Part shown: one piece after another, positions 44,811-54,863 of the stretch
Position numbering within the stretch: the first letter of the stretch is position 1
Layout of the letters: every line of letters starts with the position of its first letter
Source of the DNA: CAYLYM01 sp964387645
GTDB taxonomy: Bacteria; Calditrichota; Calditrichia; RBG-13-44-9
Direction: 5' to 3'
Length of the DNA: 64,000 nt
NCBI GenBank assembly: GCA_964387645.1
Contig: CAYLYM010000003.1
Span: 8,882 to 72,881 of the forward strand
Position numbers and translations under genes: made by a program
The notes under the pieces: model-generated
Seen by the model: the letters and a program-made list of their open reading frames with translations, nothing else
Told to the model about the DNA's origin: nothing
Databases searched by the model: none

Positions 44811-45876
44811 TTATAGGTTTTTACTTAATCCCGGACCCGGTTTAAGAGTGGTATAAAGATAACTATTTTGGAATTGCAACATACCTTCAGTTGGATCATT
44901 TTTCATAGCAAAATGGCTATCCAGACAAGCATAAACTACATTAGGTCTGTCCAGGGCAAAGTGTAACCCTGCTGCGATACCCAAACTGAATTCCTGAAAG
45001 CATCCATCCATAGCTACTGCACCGACTGAACGTGCTGCCGCGTTAATTTGCATGGCTTCATAAATTCCCCCCTACTTTCATCAATTTAATATTCTCCATG
45101 TCAATCAAATCATCTTTAACTAATCAAAAAACATCCCGCAAGGTCATGAAACTCTCATCTGCCATAATCTGTAGGAATTTTCGCTCCACTGGTAATTTTG
45201 CCCAGCATTTTGAGCTGGTCACCAAGTGTGTGTTGTTCCAACAATTCCAGACGAACTGACTGCGTTGCTTTTACAAACTTTAAAGCTTCTTTTATGATAT
45301 ATTCGTATAGAAGCGAAGTCCGATCTTTTCTCCGGCAATCTCTCTTATTCTCCGGACCCTCTCGATATCTTCTTCGACTTTGCCAGTTTCTTTGATTTTT
45401 AAGCACTTAACCCCCTTAAGTAGCAATTCTTTTACCCTCGATAATGTTTTATTTAAAGGCTAGGTCTCAATAGTTACACTGGTCTTGATCTGTTGTCGAT
45501 AACCTCCTAATAATTTCCAGAGGGGGAGACGTGCATATTTGCCCAAAATATCGTGTAAGGCCATGTCAAAAGCTGCCATTGCACATGGTTGATCGCTTAA
45601 GTATGATTTCAACTGTTCCATGATTTCAGAAATCCACAGTGGATCGAGCCCTTGAGCTATAGACGCAATTATACCTTCGATGGTCATCTGAACTGAATGA
45701 GCTGATTCTTTAGTTTCTTTTACATCTAGGGCAGTACAACCATATCCGCTAATGCCTTTATTTGTTTCAACTCGTGCGATTACATTTAAAACTTTTTCAG
45801 CACCATTTTCTCCATTCGTGGGAAGGTCCTGAATAACCAATTCAATTGGCCAAGATTCAATCTTTGTAATTTTCAT
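44811..45876 (-). pseudogene. Enolase-superfamily (dipeptide epimerase-like) gene, heavily decayed
   Basis: The N-terminal piece (45876-45460) reads MKITKIESWPIELVIQDLPT then GISGYGCTAL and CAMAAFDMALHDILGKYARL, typical of mandelate-racemase/muconate-lactonising enzymes. It ends in a stop. Further fragments follow in other frames: VKELLLKGVKCLKIKETG-type text near 45430-45370, then after several stops and shifts a C-terminal piece (45053-44811) with GAVAMDGCFQEFSLGIAAGL and DPTEGMLQFQNSYLYTTLKP. The order matches dipeptide (L-Ala-D/L-Glu) epimerases, but at least four lesions show that the gene is dead. Confidence 0.7.
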
Positions 45877-46449
45877 AAAAGCCTTTCTATAAATGGGTTT
45901 CGGCGAAATTAAATATTACAAAATCAGATTATTAATCGTTCAAATAACTGTCGTTTTTTAAATATTAATAAGGTTGCTATATTAAAAAGTTTCCGGATAC
46001 ATGGATTAAGGATTAAGAGTGTTATGGTAATAAAATAAATAAAAATCGAAAATTAAATTTAATACAAATGATAAAATTTTACATCATGAAATGCTAATAT
46101 TACGAATAAGAAATTTTAAGCGATATGAAATTTTATTAAAAGTATTACCTGAAAAAATTAAATTAATTTTTATTTCGGCCCAAAAATCAAATACAACACT
46201 AATGATAAACAGGGTTATGGTAAAGTGGACAGCAAATAAATGAAGAGATTTATAAAGCCCCATGATGATTAGCCCCGAAAAGGATTTCTGTTGAAAATTT
46301 TTTTGAATATATGATAAATATTTTCAGATTATTTTGATTTAGATTCGCATTAAATGTCTTTGCTTGCTATAAACTAATGGACAATTAAAATGATGATTAA
46401 GAAAATCTAAAGATTTTATTTGGTAAAAAGAAGTTTTCGTATGAGGCAA
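45877..46449. other. Intergenic between two dead genes
   Basis: About 570 AT-rich bases without a recognisable frame, hairpin or RNA gene. It lies between the divergent enolase-superfamily and alcohol-dehydrogenase remnants and may contain their former promoters. Confidence 0.4.
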
Positions 46450-47446
46450 ATGAAAGCAGTTGTTTTAGAAGAACCCAGGGGAATAGAAAGGCTTAAACTT
46501 AAAAAAGCCGCTATTCCTGATGCTGGAAAAGGAGACGTCTTAGTCCAATTGAAAGCTTCAGCATTAAATCATCAGGATATATGGATTGTTCATGGGTTGT
46601 ATGCCAGAATTGTATTGCCCATAATTTTAGGATCAGATAGTGCCGGTGTAATCCATAAAGTAGGCGAGGGTGTTTCCCCTGAATGGCTAAACAAAAAAGT
46701 GGTTATCAATCCCGGTTTAGATTGGGGAATTGATCCTATATCTCAACATTCCAGTTTCCGGATTTTGGGAATGCCGGATAATGGCACACAAGCTAAATAT
46801 ATTCGTATACCAGGGCGAATATTGTGGAAAAAACCTTCTAATCCTACATGGGAAGAAGCCGCCGCGATACCACTTTGAGAATTAACAGGATATCGATCAC
46901 TTTTTACTCAAAGCAGGCTAAAAGCCAGGGAAACAGTTCTAATAACTGACATTGGGGTGGTGTGGCAACGCTAAGGATGAAAATGGCTCTTTCAGTCGTC
47001 ATGACTTCTGGAAATGATGAAAAAATTAAAAAAGCGGTAGAAGAAGGGGCTTTTATGGAAGTCAATTATCGGGATACAAATTGGCCAGATAAATTAAAAA
47101 ATTCTTTGCGAAGAAGAGAAATCGACTTGATCTTGGGCAGTAATGGTGGGCCGGGATTTGTTCATTTAACTAAATTAATCCGCCCGGGAGGTAGAATTAT
47201 TTTTTTTGGTGCGACCAGAGGGAATCCTTCCGAAATCAACCTTCGTCAAATTTTCTGGAAACAAATTATCCCTCAAAGAACAACCATGGGAACAGCGAAA
47301 GATTTTTCTGAAATGATTCACTATTTGAAGTACAACAGATCAGAACGGAGATTGATTCGACCTATAATTTGACTGATTTTCGCAAAGCTTATCAACGAAT
47401 GTTGAATGCTGAACAATTTGAAAAAATTGTATTGAAGACTTCATAA
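46450..47446 (+). pseudogene. Zinc-type alcohol dehydrogenase/quinone oxidoreductase, decayed
   Basis: The N-terminal GroES-like domain is clear: MKAVVLEEPRGIERLKLKKA, ASALNHQDIWIVHGLY, LGSDSAGVIHKVGEGVSPEW and KYIRIPGRILWKKPSNPTWE. A TGA interrupts at 46876 (after AAAIPL), and the text goes on ELTGYRSLFTQSRLKARETV. The frame then changes at the glycine-rich cofactor loop, which is partly lost, and resumes as NDEKIKKAVEEGAFMEVNYR and RPGGRIIFFGATRGNPSEIN. A last shift near 47372 gives TDFRKAYQRMLNAEQFEKIV and the stop at 47446. Three lesions make it a pseudogene. The intact enzyme would oxidise alcohols or reduce quinones with NAD(P). Confidence 0.75.
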
Positions 47447-47738
47447 GAGAAAAATGGATAAAACCGAAAACAATTTTGTCCATCACTAAAATATATTTCC
47501 GGCATTTTATTAAAAAACTTATACCGTCATAATGAATTCATTTTAAATTGGAATTTCATTCGTCACCTATTTTTAATCTATGAACATAATAACCATATTT
47601 CTGTTCTTTTCATCGAAGTGAAGAAACTGGTTATTCCCTTATTATTAAATAACTTATTAAGCAAACAAACTAGCTTCGGAATGTATTATTATAACTAACT
47701 TCTCTTTAATAAGATTGAATGTGGGGCATATTTTAACT

Positions 47739-47972
47739 TCACTTTTTCAAATTTAAGCGTGTTAAAAGTTTTTCTTTGACATCCTCTGGTACAGGCTGGT
47801 TTTCATATTGTTGCCGATAAAGTTGAACTGTCATTTTTATTGTTTCGATATAATGATGGCATTCGGGACATTCAATAACGTGTTTCATAAGTTCTTTGCA
47901 CATAGGATGGTCTAAATCCTGCCCCAAATAGCAGCAAAGTTCCTTTATGATTCTTTTATTATGAGGCTTCAT
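47739..47972 (-). CDS. Zinc-finger (ZAS-type) anti-sigma factor
   Basis: 77 residues. The ZAS-like H-x3-C-x2-C motif is H31, C35 and C38 (LMKHVIECPECHHYIE), with an upstream Cys pair (C13-C14) and C25. There is no membrane helix, so it is a soluble anti-sigma factor. It follows the ECF gene with a one-base overlap (stop/start), so it most likely binds and inhibits that sigma factor, perhaps sensing redox state through its zinc site. The role of the individual Cys residues is inferred. Confidence 0.8.
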   Translation of the reverse strand: MKPHNKRIIKELCCYLGQDLDHPMCKELMKHVIECPECHHYIETIKMTVQLYRQQYENQPVPEDVKEKLLTRLNLKK

Positions 47973-48568
47973 CAGTCCAGAGCCTCCTTACTAAATTCTT
48001 CCATATAATGTGCTAATTTTTCTCTCAGGAAGATTCGAGCTCGTTTCAAACGAATTTTCACATTGGACTCAGTAATATTTAAAATATGGCTTGTTTCTTT
48101 TATAGATAAATTCTCTAAATCTCTTAAGACAAAAACCGATCGGTAAATTTCAGGTAGCTCATTCACGGCTTCATCAAGATGTTTACGAAATTCATCAGAG
48201 AGCATATCTTTCAAAGGTAAATCCTGCCATTCGTGGATAGTCATTTTATTCGGATTGTCAAAGTTTTTTTCCATATCGCTATCTGTTAAAACAGTCCGTT
48301 TATCCTTTCTTAATTTCATCAATGCAAAGTTCGTTGCAATTCTATAAAGCCAGGTGAAGAAATTTGATCGCCCATCAAATGTGTGTATCTTATTATAAGC
48401 TGCGACAAAGGTTTCTTGTAAAACATCTGCCGCATCGTCACTGTTCTTTAAAATCCTCAACCCTAAATTATAAATGCGCTCACTGTATAAATTTACCAAC
48501 TGCCCAAATGCTTCTTTGTCTCCCGCTTTCGCCTTTAAAACCAGATTCCTGACTTCTTTGTTATCCAT
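47972..48568 (-). CDS. ECF-type RNA polymerase sigma factor with linked anti-sigma
   Basis: 198 residues with region 2 (LYSERIYNLGLRILKNSDDA then ADVLQETFVAAYNKIHTFDG and FFTWLYRIATNFALMKLRKD) and region 4 (LPEIYRSVFVLRDLENLSIK then ETSHILNITESNVKIRLKRA). The pattern is that of ECF sigma factors with a zinc anti-sigma partner. It is transcribed together with the anti-sigma gene, which overlaps its end by one base. Possible target promoters cannot be recognised here. Confidence 0.9.
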   Translation of the reverse strand: MDNKEVRNLVLKAKAGDKEAFGQLVNLYSERIYNLGLRILKNSDDAADVLQETFVAAYNKIHTFDGRSNFFTWLYRIATNFALMKLRKDKRTVLTDSDMEKNFDNPNKMTIHEWQDLPLKDMLSDEFRKHLDEAVNELPEIYRSVFVLRDLENLSIKETSHILNITESNVKIRLKRARIFLREKLAHYMEEFSKEALD

Positions 48569-48717
48569 TATTTACTTATGTAATCAATTAGATTTGTGAA
48601 AAATTTAAAAGTTACAAAGCTTATTTTAAGCAAAAATTTTCATCGACAGAATTATTGAAAATTAATGTCACAAATATAATAAATCGAAAGAAATATTCGA
48701 AATCTCAAAAATAATAA

Positions 48718-50013
48718 TTATTTCGAGAGTTTGGCTTCCCCAACTTTAACCAGAGAATAGCGGAAGATGACTGGTCCTATAATTTGATTAATAACAATAG
48801 CAGCGACGATTAATGTAGCGATGCTTGTTCCGATTTTGCCGGGTAAGTTTTGTTTTACGATTACACTAAGACCGAGCGACAATCCAGCCTGTCCAATAAA
48901 TCCCATCCACCCATAATGTGATATATTACGTGTGGCTTTTGTTAATTTCCCACCAACATAAGTGCCGATAAATGTGGTTAGCATACGCATGCCCACGATG
49001 AGCAAAGCCAGCGACCAGTTAGCAAGAAAAATAGGGAAATTTAAGGAAGCACCGGCGATGGCAAAGAAGATGACATAAATGGGCAAAGATCCTTCTTCAA
49101 TCGCTTCGATTAATTTTGTTCCTTTATCGCTGAAATTTTGCACAAAAAAACCAGCCACCATGAATAAAAGAATAACTTCCAGATGAAGCATTGTAGATAT
49201 TTCAATGCCCAGGATAATAAAACCCAGTAAAAATAAAACAGTATGTGTACGAATGTATTTTAAATATAGCAAAATGAAACTACCGGACACTATTCCCATA
49301 AATATGGAGAGTATCAGCTCTTTTAAAATATCGAATACATAAGCAAGATTGAAAGAAGCTTCTGCTACTATTAAAGGTTGAGCGATAGAAAGGGCTAATG
49401 AAAATACGAGTACTACGATAATATCTTTAAAAACCGTAACACCGAGGATGAAATCGGTAAACGGTCCTTTAGCTCTGGTTTCCGTAATGACTGCAATAGT
49501 TGTCGCAGGAGATGTTGCAATAGAAAGAGCACTTAGGATAATGCCAACACCCAGTACGGTACTGAGATCTGTTCCACTCAAAAATGGTACATTTTTTCTA
49601 TAAATGAACATGAATAAAATGAATCCCACTACAACAAAAATGATCTTCCAGAAGATGACGCTGCCAATTGTCCTGAATTGTTTTTTAATTTTCTTATACC
49701 GAAATTCTCCGCCCGCAGTTAGAGCAATAAGACTAAGAGCAATATTATCAATCAATTGCAGATTTTGCACTACAGAATGGGAAAGCAGGTTAATCAGATA
49801 GGGACCTGCGCAGATACCGGCAAGGATATACCCGGTAATCAAGGGAAGTTGCCATCTGGACAGAATTTTCCCAGTTAGATAAGCAATAATCAAAATAAAA
49901 CCCAGAGCTATCATGCTTTCTGCCATAAGCTGGCTGGGGTCCTCGAAGTTCATCCTTCCCAGAAAGGTCATAAGAATTCCCAGAAAAATTGTTGTCGCCA
50001 GGAGTCGCCTCAC
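48718..50013 (-). CDS. CPA2-type cation:proton antiporter (second of a pair)
   Basis: 431 residues with about 12-13 membrane helices. Segments such as LITGYILAGICAGPYLINLL, LIALTAGGEFRYKKIKK and LSIATSPATTIAVITETRAK match Kef/NapA-like transporters. The ion-site helix reads VFKDIIVVL with K196-D197 in place of the Asp pair of electrogenic members. The start overlaps the stop of the upstream antiporter gene by four bases (ATGA). No RCK/TrkA-N regulatory domain is fused. Functional role (Na+/H+ or K+/H+ exchange) is open. Confidence 0.85.
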   Translation of the reverse strand: MRRLLATTIFLGILMTFLGRMNFEDPSQLMAESMIALGFILIIAYLTGKILSRWQLPLITGYILAGICAGPYLINLLSHSVVQNLQLIDNIALSLIALTAGGEFRYKKIKKQFRTIGSVIFWKIIFVVVGFILFMFIYRKNVPFLSGTDLSTVLGVGIILSALSIATSPATTIAVITETRAKGPFTDFILGVTVFKDIIVVLVFSLALSIAQPLIVAEASFNLAYVFDILKELILSIFMGIVSGSFILLYLKYIRTHTVLFLLGFIILGIEISTMLHLEVILLFMVAGFFVQNFSDKGTKLIEAIEEGSLPIYVIFFAIAGASLNFPIFLANWSLALLIVGMRMLTTFIGTYVGGKLTKATRNISHYGWMGFIGQAGLSLGLSVIVKQNLPGKIGTSIATLIVAAIVINQIIGPVIFRYSLVKVGEAKLSK

Positions 50014-51209
50014 TGAATCTCTCCCTGTCTTTTCAGGATTTTGACTGCATGAATGGCCGTGAATTCATCGAAAAGAAAGACGCCAAAGATTGTAGCGCTC
50101 ATGAGAAAATCACCAGTCGAACCGCCGAAGAATAATTGAAAGTTAAAAGCAATAGCCAGCGAGGTGCCCCCAAACGAGAGAAGCGCTTTGCCTATATCGG
50201 TAGGAACTGAAAAGGCACAATCTATTTTTTTGGCGCTCAACCAACCACCAGCATACTTTCCTAAAAAACGCCCGATGATAAAAATGATGATGAGTAAAAT
50301 TTCAGTCAAAAATTGGTAATTCCAAAGGGAACCAGCGAAAACGAGTAGGAGAAGATAGATGGGTTTTTCTGCCATGAGTATCACTCGAATCACTTTTTCT
50401 GATTCTCTGCGAAACTGCGCCAATGTCATACCCACAATCATGTTAAGAAAAATTGGAGAAAGTTTGAGATAAAAACCAATTCCGCTGGTGAAAATTACCA
50501 GGCCTAATACCAGTAAAAAAATTTCTTGCTGATTGAACCTTACCTGAAGTAAATACCGGAACAAAAAACCCAGGCTTATACTTAAAACCAAAGATAGGAG
50601 AATCCATTGCCAAACACCATTGACTATTCCATTTTTATATGGATGAAAAATTGCCATGGCTATACCAATGATCGTAATTCCCCAGACATCATCGATACTG
50701 GAAATGAATTGCAAAAAGTGGGTTAAACGGCCTTTAGCTTTATGTTCAATAATGATACGTGCCAGAGTTAACGGAGCAGTGATTGAACCGATGGCTGCCA
50801 AAACAATGGCTGCTTCCAACCGGTTAGTGAAATTTGCCGGAGATAAATACCATAGTGCTCCAAAAAGAATAAGAAAAATAATGAAAAAACTGATCAGACT
50901 TTGTAATGAAGTAAATAAGAAGTAATTTACCGGAAAACGACGAATATTTCTCCAGCGAAATTGAATCCCCAATAACAACCCGACCCAACCAAGAGCCAGA
51001 CTTATGAGAGGTTTAAGACTATTGATAATTTCAGGTGAAAGAAAATTAAAAATACGAGGTCCTAATAAAACTCCAAATAGAATATACGGTATGCCACTAA
51101 TGATAATACCAGAAAAAAGTGATTTTCTTAACACAGTGTTTCTATCATAAAATCGAGTACCTATGAAAACAACAAGCAGGATAAGAATTAAGCCTAAAAA
51201 AGGGGTCAT
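50010..51209 (-). CDS. CPA2-type cation:proton antiporter (first of a pair)
   Basis: 399 residues, about 12 membrane helices. The N-terminal half has IISGIPYILFGVLLGPRI, GLLLGIQFRWRNIRRFP and LAAIGSITAPLTLARIIIEH. The ion site helix is SSIDDVWGITIIGIA with the Asp pair D173-D174, as in electrogenic NapA-type exchangers. The C-terminal half ends SATIFGVFLFDEFTAIHAVK. It is read first and translationally coupled to the second antiporter gene. The two proteins are similar in layout but differ in the ion-site residues, so they may form a hetero-pair or cover different ions. Confidence 0.85.
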   Translation of the reverse strand: MTPFLGLILILLVVFIGTRFYDRNTVLRKSLFSGIIISGIPYILFGVLLGPRIFNFLSPEIINSLKPLISLALGWVGLLLGIQFRWRNIRRFPVNYFLFTSLQSLISFFIIFLILFGALWYLSPANFTNRLEAAIVLAAIGSITAPLTLARIIIEHKAKGRLTHFLQFISSIDDVWGITIIGIAMAIFHPYKNGIVNGVWQWILLSLVLSISLGFLFRYLLQVRFNQQEIFLLVLGLVIFTSGIGFYLKLSPIFLNMIVGMTLAQFRRESEKVIRVILMAEKPIYLLLLVFAGSLWNYQFLTEILLIIIFIIGRFLGKYAGGWLSAKKIDCAFSVPTDIGKALLSFGGTSLAIAFNFQLFFGGSTGDFLMSATIFGVFLFDEFTAIHAVKILKRQGEIQ

Positions 51210-51420
51210 CTATGCAAACTTAAAATTTTTCTTTTCGTTAATTTTTTAAAATAAATAATAACCTAAATTTAAACTTTTCTCTTCATTAATCCCTACAGGA
51301 TAGTACAGGGATGATTTTCATAAATGCTTATATAAAATGTTAAGATCAATCTTTAATTGCAAGCATTTTCTATAAGTTAAATTATCGATACGAATTCTTT
51401 AAGAGATTCCATTGGAACTC

Positions 51421-51449
51421 TTGCTTGACTTTTATTAAAATCCTATATT
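51421..51449 (+). promoter_or_regulatory. Sigma-70-like promoter candidate for the AddB-like gene
   Basis: TTGCTT (51421-51426) and TATATT (51444-51449), 17 bases apart, identical in hexamers and spacing to the pair before the ECF gene at 16906-16934. It lies 25 bases upstream of the ATG. Confidence 0.5.
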
Positions 51450-51473
51450 TCCAGAAACAATTCAGGTGATTCA

Positions 51474-54400
51474 ATGGGTAGAATAGAACTTCATTACGAG
51501 GCAAGTATTCAAAGATTATCAGATAGGTTTATTGCCGATCATGATTTTGTTCACAATGCATTTAAAACTATCTACATAGTTCGTGATGGACGGCGCGCCG
51601 AAGCGTTGAGGAGCAAATATTTTCTTCAAAAATCCTTCGAAATTGCTACACATGTTCCATTCATATCAGAGAGGCAATTCTTTCGGAGTTTGATTACAAG
51701 TCTGAACATTCCAGCTATTACTCTTGATTATTCTGACAAAATGATTTTGCTGCAGGAAGCTATTCAGAAAATAAGACCACAACTTAGTTTTTTCAAATTT
51801 CCCGGTCGTCAATTCCCTGAAAATATTTTGCATTCTGTTTTAATTTTCTTTGATAAATTTCGTCTCGACCGATTCGATGATACGCTTTTTCATGATACAC
51901 AACCTCAGTTAAATTTGAGTTCTTCGGATAGATTAAAATCAGATTTGTCGGTGTTATTTAAAACTTACTGCCAATTGTTAGGTCCTGGCGTTTTAGATGA
52001 GGCCGAAACTTTAAAAATATTACTGACAAGAATTTCTCGAAAATTATTGGAAGAACATTGGCCAGACATTAAAAATATTGTTTGGGAGGATGTTTCGCAT
52101 TTTGAAAGCGGACATCTCCAACTAATCCAGCTTTTTAAAGATCAGGGACTGGATATTTTTCTCCTCTTACCTTACGCTCGAAATAGAGAAATATTTGGCC
52201 ATAAATATAAATTATTTTCGACTCTAAAACGGATATCAAATCGAGTCCATTGTTATCAGAAGTATGACAAACTTAGTGAAACCCTTTTTCAATTCAATAA
52301 GAAACGAATTTCATTTGAAAATAAAGTGTCTATTTTTCAATCCCTGGATCGGTTAAATGAAATTGAATCACTTGCTCAGTCAATAAAGAAACGTGTCCTG
52401 GATGAAAAAATTCGTTTTAGTGAGGTTGGTGTGACCAGTCCAAACCTTTCCCGCTACCTGAATCTACTTCAAACAACTTTTCGAAAATATCATATACCAT
52501 TTTCCATTTTTACGGCAAATCCATTGAATTATTCGCCAGTGATTCAGCATATCCAACTGCTTTTCAGATTGATTTTAGAAGACTTTTCCAGAGACATTTT
52601 ACAAAATATTCTTCAATCGCCCTTTTTCGCTTATGGCAAAGAGTTAAAAAATGTTCCTTATAAAAACATTTTGGCTAATTTGCGAGTTGCCTCCGGTCAG
52701 GAAACACTCATAAAATTTCTAAAAAAAGCCCAGGCTTTTTATTCCGAGGCGGAAGAAGAAATATCTAAAAACATCCAACAGATGGAATATTACAAAAAAA
52801 TTATTAAGGTTATTGAAAATCTTTCAGATGAATTAAGTTTCTTTAAACATCCCAGAACAACAGGCGAAATTTTCAAATATTTTGTGGAGCTTATAAATCG
52901 TCATCGAATAGTTCATCACATTTTAAAAGATGAAAATGGTAAAACCACAACTATTGCGGAAGAAAATATCACTGCCTTGCAAACTTTGCTTCAACAATTA
53001 AGTAAGTGGCATGTACTCAATCAGTTAGCAGGAAACGATAGAAAATACACTTTAGAGGAGTTCTGGGAAATTTTCTGTTTGATTGTGAAAACGCAAAGCT
53101 ATCATTTAAAACGACAGAGGAATTTTGGCGTACAGATTCTACTCCTCAATGATATTTACCTGCATGAATTCAAGTATCTTTATGTGCTGGGTATGGAAGA
53201 TGGCGTCTTTCCATCAACAAGCCCCCTAGTTTTTGCCCAACCAGAATTTTTACCCAATTCTTTACGTACATATCTTGACAGTGATCAATTGAACAGGGAA
53301 CGAGAACTTTTTCTACAAATTCTGTATTCCCCATCTCAGGAAATTCGGTTTTCTTATCCATTTTACCATCAAGACAGGCCAATTTTACCTTCAATCTTCT
53401 TAAGAGAGTTGGAAAGAATTTCTGAGAATAATCTCTTTGAGCAAAGAAAACAGTCATTGCTAAATATGGATTCTATTTTAGCAAAAGTTAACAGTGTACC
53501 AGTCAATTCCGATGGTGTACAAGATCTTTGGAAAAAGTTGCCAAAAGAAGTTCGAAATAGGCTAACACCAGATAAAATACGACTCTACTCTCACCGAAAA
53601 AAGGCGGCTAAAAAACGTGTTGACCATCAGGATTCTTCTTCTTGGAATGGAATTTTAACAGAAGATCCGCTGTGTAAAGCATGGTTGAATAACAAATATT
53701 CCAAGAGTAGTTTTTCTGCCACACAGTTGGAAGATTTTGCTTTCTGTCCATTATTTTACTTTTTTAAACGAATTCTAAATATGGAACCAACAGAAATTGC
53801 CGAAGAATTTTTAACTCCATTAGATCGTGGTCTAATGGTTCATCAAACTCTGTTTCGATTTTATAAAGAAAATGTCCCTCAGGAACGCTGCCAGAAAATA
53901 TTATTAGATATTGCTAATAATGAATTCGAGAAGATCCCCATTCCTCGAAGTTTATTGTGGCAGATTGAACGAGAATTTTATCTGGGAAGCCCTGAACAAA
54001 AAGGATTGTTTGGTGCTTTTTGGGAGTATGAACAAGAAATATCGAAAGCCTATGCCACTCAACCTTCACATTTTGAATTTTCCTTTGGCAATCCACGACA
54101 AAAAGAGCAAGACACGGACCCTGCGTCTGTGGAACATCCCTTCCGTTGGCAAATAAATAGCAAAAATTACTTTTTAAAAGGTAAGATCGATCGGATAGAA
54201 ATTTCCAACGAGGGGGCACTATTGGTGGTTGATTACAAAACAGGGAACTTACCAACTATGAATGAAATGTGGGAAGGTCGGAAATTACAACTTCCTTTGT
54301 ATCTCAAAGCAGCTTTCGACTTTTTACGAGAAAAATATCGGCAAGATTTATTTATGGCCGGCGGATGTTTTTACTCCATTCGTAGTGTGCATCAAATCGA

Positions 54401-54695
54401 AAAAAAGATTGTTTTTTTAGATAAATATCAAAAAATCGCAGATGTGAAATTAAATAAAAATGCTCTATTCCCAAATGATAAGTACTCAAATGAGGATGCT
54501 CCTATTACTCTGGAAGATTTCGTAGAGCGATGTTTATCGTTTGCTGCTCGATACATCGATTCCATACGAGAGGGGAAATTTCCCCCTACTGATGACAAAA
54601 AGAATTGTCGGAATAGCCAGGGAGGGTTCTGTCCATACCTTCCTTTATGCCGGATTAATTTAAGACATTTTAACAGCGGCTTTTTTAAATTTTAA
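51474..54695 (+). CDS. AddB-like PD-(D/E)XK nuclease family protein
   Basis: 1073 residues, large and cytoplasmic. The C-terminal nuclease domain is clear: SATQLEDFAFCPLFYFFKRI, GKIDRIEISNEGALLVVDYKTGN (the D...D-Y-K active site) and FCPYLPLC at the end. The probable Fe-S cysteines are C758, C1045, C1053 and C1059, spaced differently from the usual C-x2-C-x5-C. The N-terminal half is helicase-like in arrangement, but I see no Walker A motif (no G-x4-G-K-T). It contains blocks like VSIFQSLDRLNEIESLAQSI and EFKYLYVLGMEDGVFPS, as in inactivated AddB/RexB helicase subunits. AddB works with AddA in double-strand-break repair; AddA is not in the window. Confidence 0.85.
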   Translation: MGRIELHYEASIQRLSDRFIADHDFVHNAFKTIYIVRDGRRAEALRSKYFLQKSFEIATHVPFISERQFFRSLITSLNIPAITLDYSDKMILLQEAIQKIRPQLSFFKFPGRQFPENILHSVLIFFDKFRLDRFDDTLFHDTQPQLNLSSSDRLKSDLSVLFKTYCQLLGPGVLDEAETLKILLTRISRKLLEEHWPDIKNIVWEDVSHFESGHLQLIQLFKDQGLDIFLLLPYARNREIFGHKYKLFSTLKRISNRVHCYQKYDKLSETLFQFNKKRISFENKVSIFQSLDRLNEIESLAQSIKKRVLDEKIRFSEVGVTSPNLSRYLNLLQTTFRKYHIPFSIFTANPLNYSPVIQHIQLLFRLILEDFSRDILQNILQSPFFAYGKELKNVPYKNILANLRVASGQETLIKFLKKAQAFYSEAEEEISKNIQQMEYYKKIIKVIENLSDELSFFKHPRTTGEIFKYFVELINRHRIVHHILKDENGKTTTIAEENITALQTLLQQLSKWHVLNQLAGNDRKYTLEEFWEIFCLIVKTQSYHLKRQRNFGVQILLLNDIYLHEFKYLYVLGMEDGVFPSTSPLVFAQPEFLPNSLRTYLDSDQLNRERELFLQILYSPSQEIRFSYPFYHQDRPILPSIFLRELERISENNLFEQRKQSLLNMDSILAKVNSVPVNSDGVQDLWKKLPKEVRNRLTPDKIRLYSHRKKAAKKRVDHQDSSSWNGILTEDPLCKAWLNNKYSKSSFSATQLEDFAFCPLFYFFKRILNMEPTEIAEEFLTPLDRGLMVHQTLFRFYKENVPQERCQKILLDIANNEFEKIPIPRSLLWQIEREFYLGSPEQKGLFGAFWEYEQEISKAYATQPSHFEFSFGNPRQKEQDTDPASVEHPFRWQINSKNYFLKGKIDRIEISNEGALLVVDYKTGNLPTMNEMWEGRKLQLPLYLKAAFDFLREKYRQDLFMAGGCFYSIRSVHQIEKKIVFLDKYQKIADVKLNKNALFPNDKYSNEDAPITLEDFVERCLSFAARYIDSIREGKFPPTDDKKNCRNSQGGFCPYLPLCRINLRHFNSGFFKF

Positions 54696-54791
54696 TATCC
54701 TGCTTTATTACTTTCCCTTTAAGGAAAGATTTTTTACTTCAGTATTTTCAAGTTGCCATCCAATTTTATAAAGAAAGAGTATAAAAAAACA

Positions 54792-54820
54792 TTGAATTAG
54801 CCTGATAAATATTCTAAAAT
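54792..54820 (+). promoter_or_regulatory. Sigma-70-like promoter candidate for metH
   Basis: TTGAAT (54792-54797) and TAAAAT (54815-54820) are 17 bases apart, about 44 bases upstream of the chosen metH start. Confidence 0.45.
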
Positions 54821-54863
54821 TTTAAAATGTTCAAAATAAATAGTCATGAGGAGATTTTTTGAA

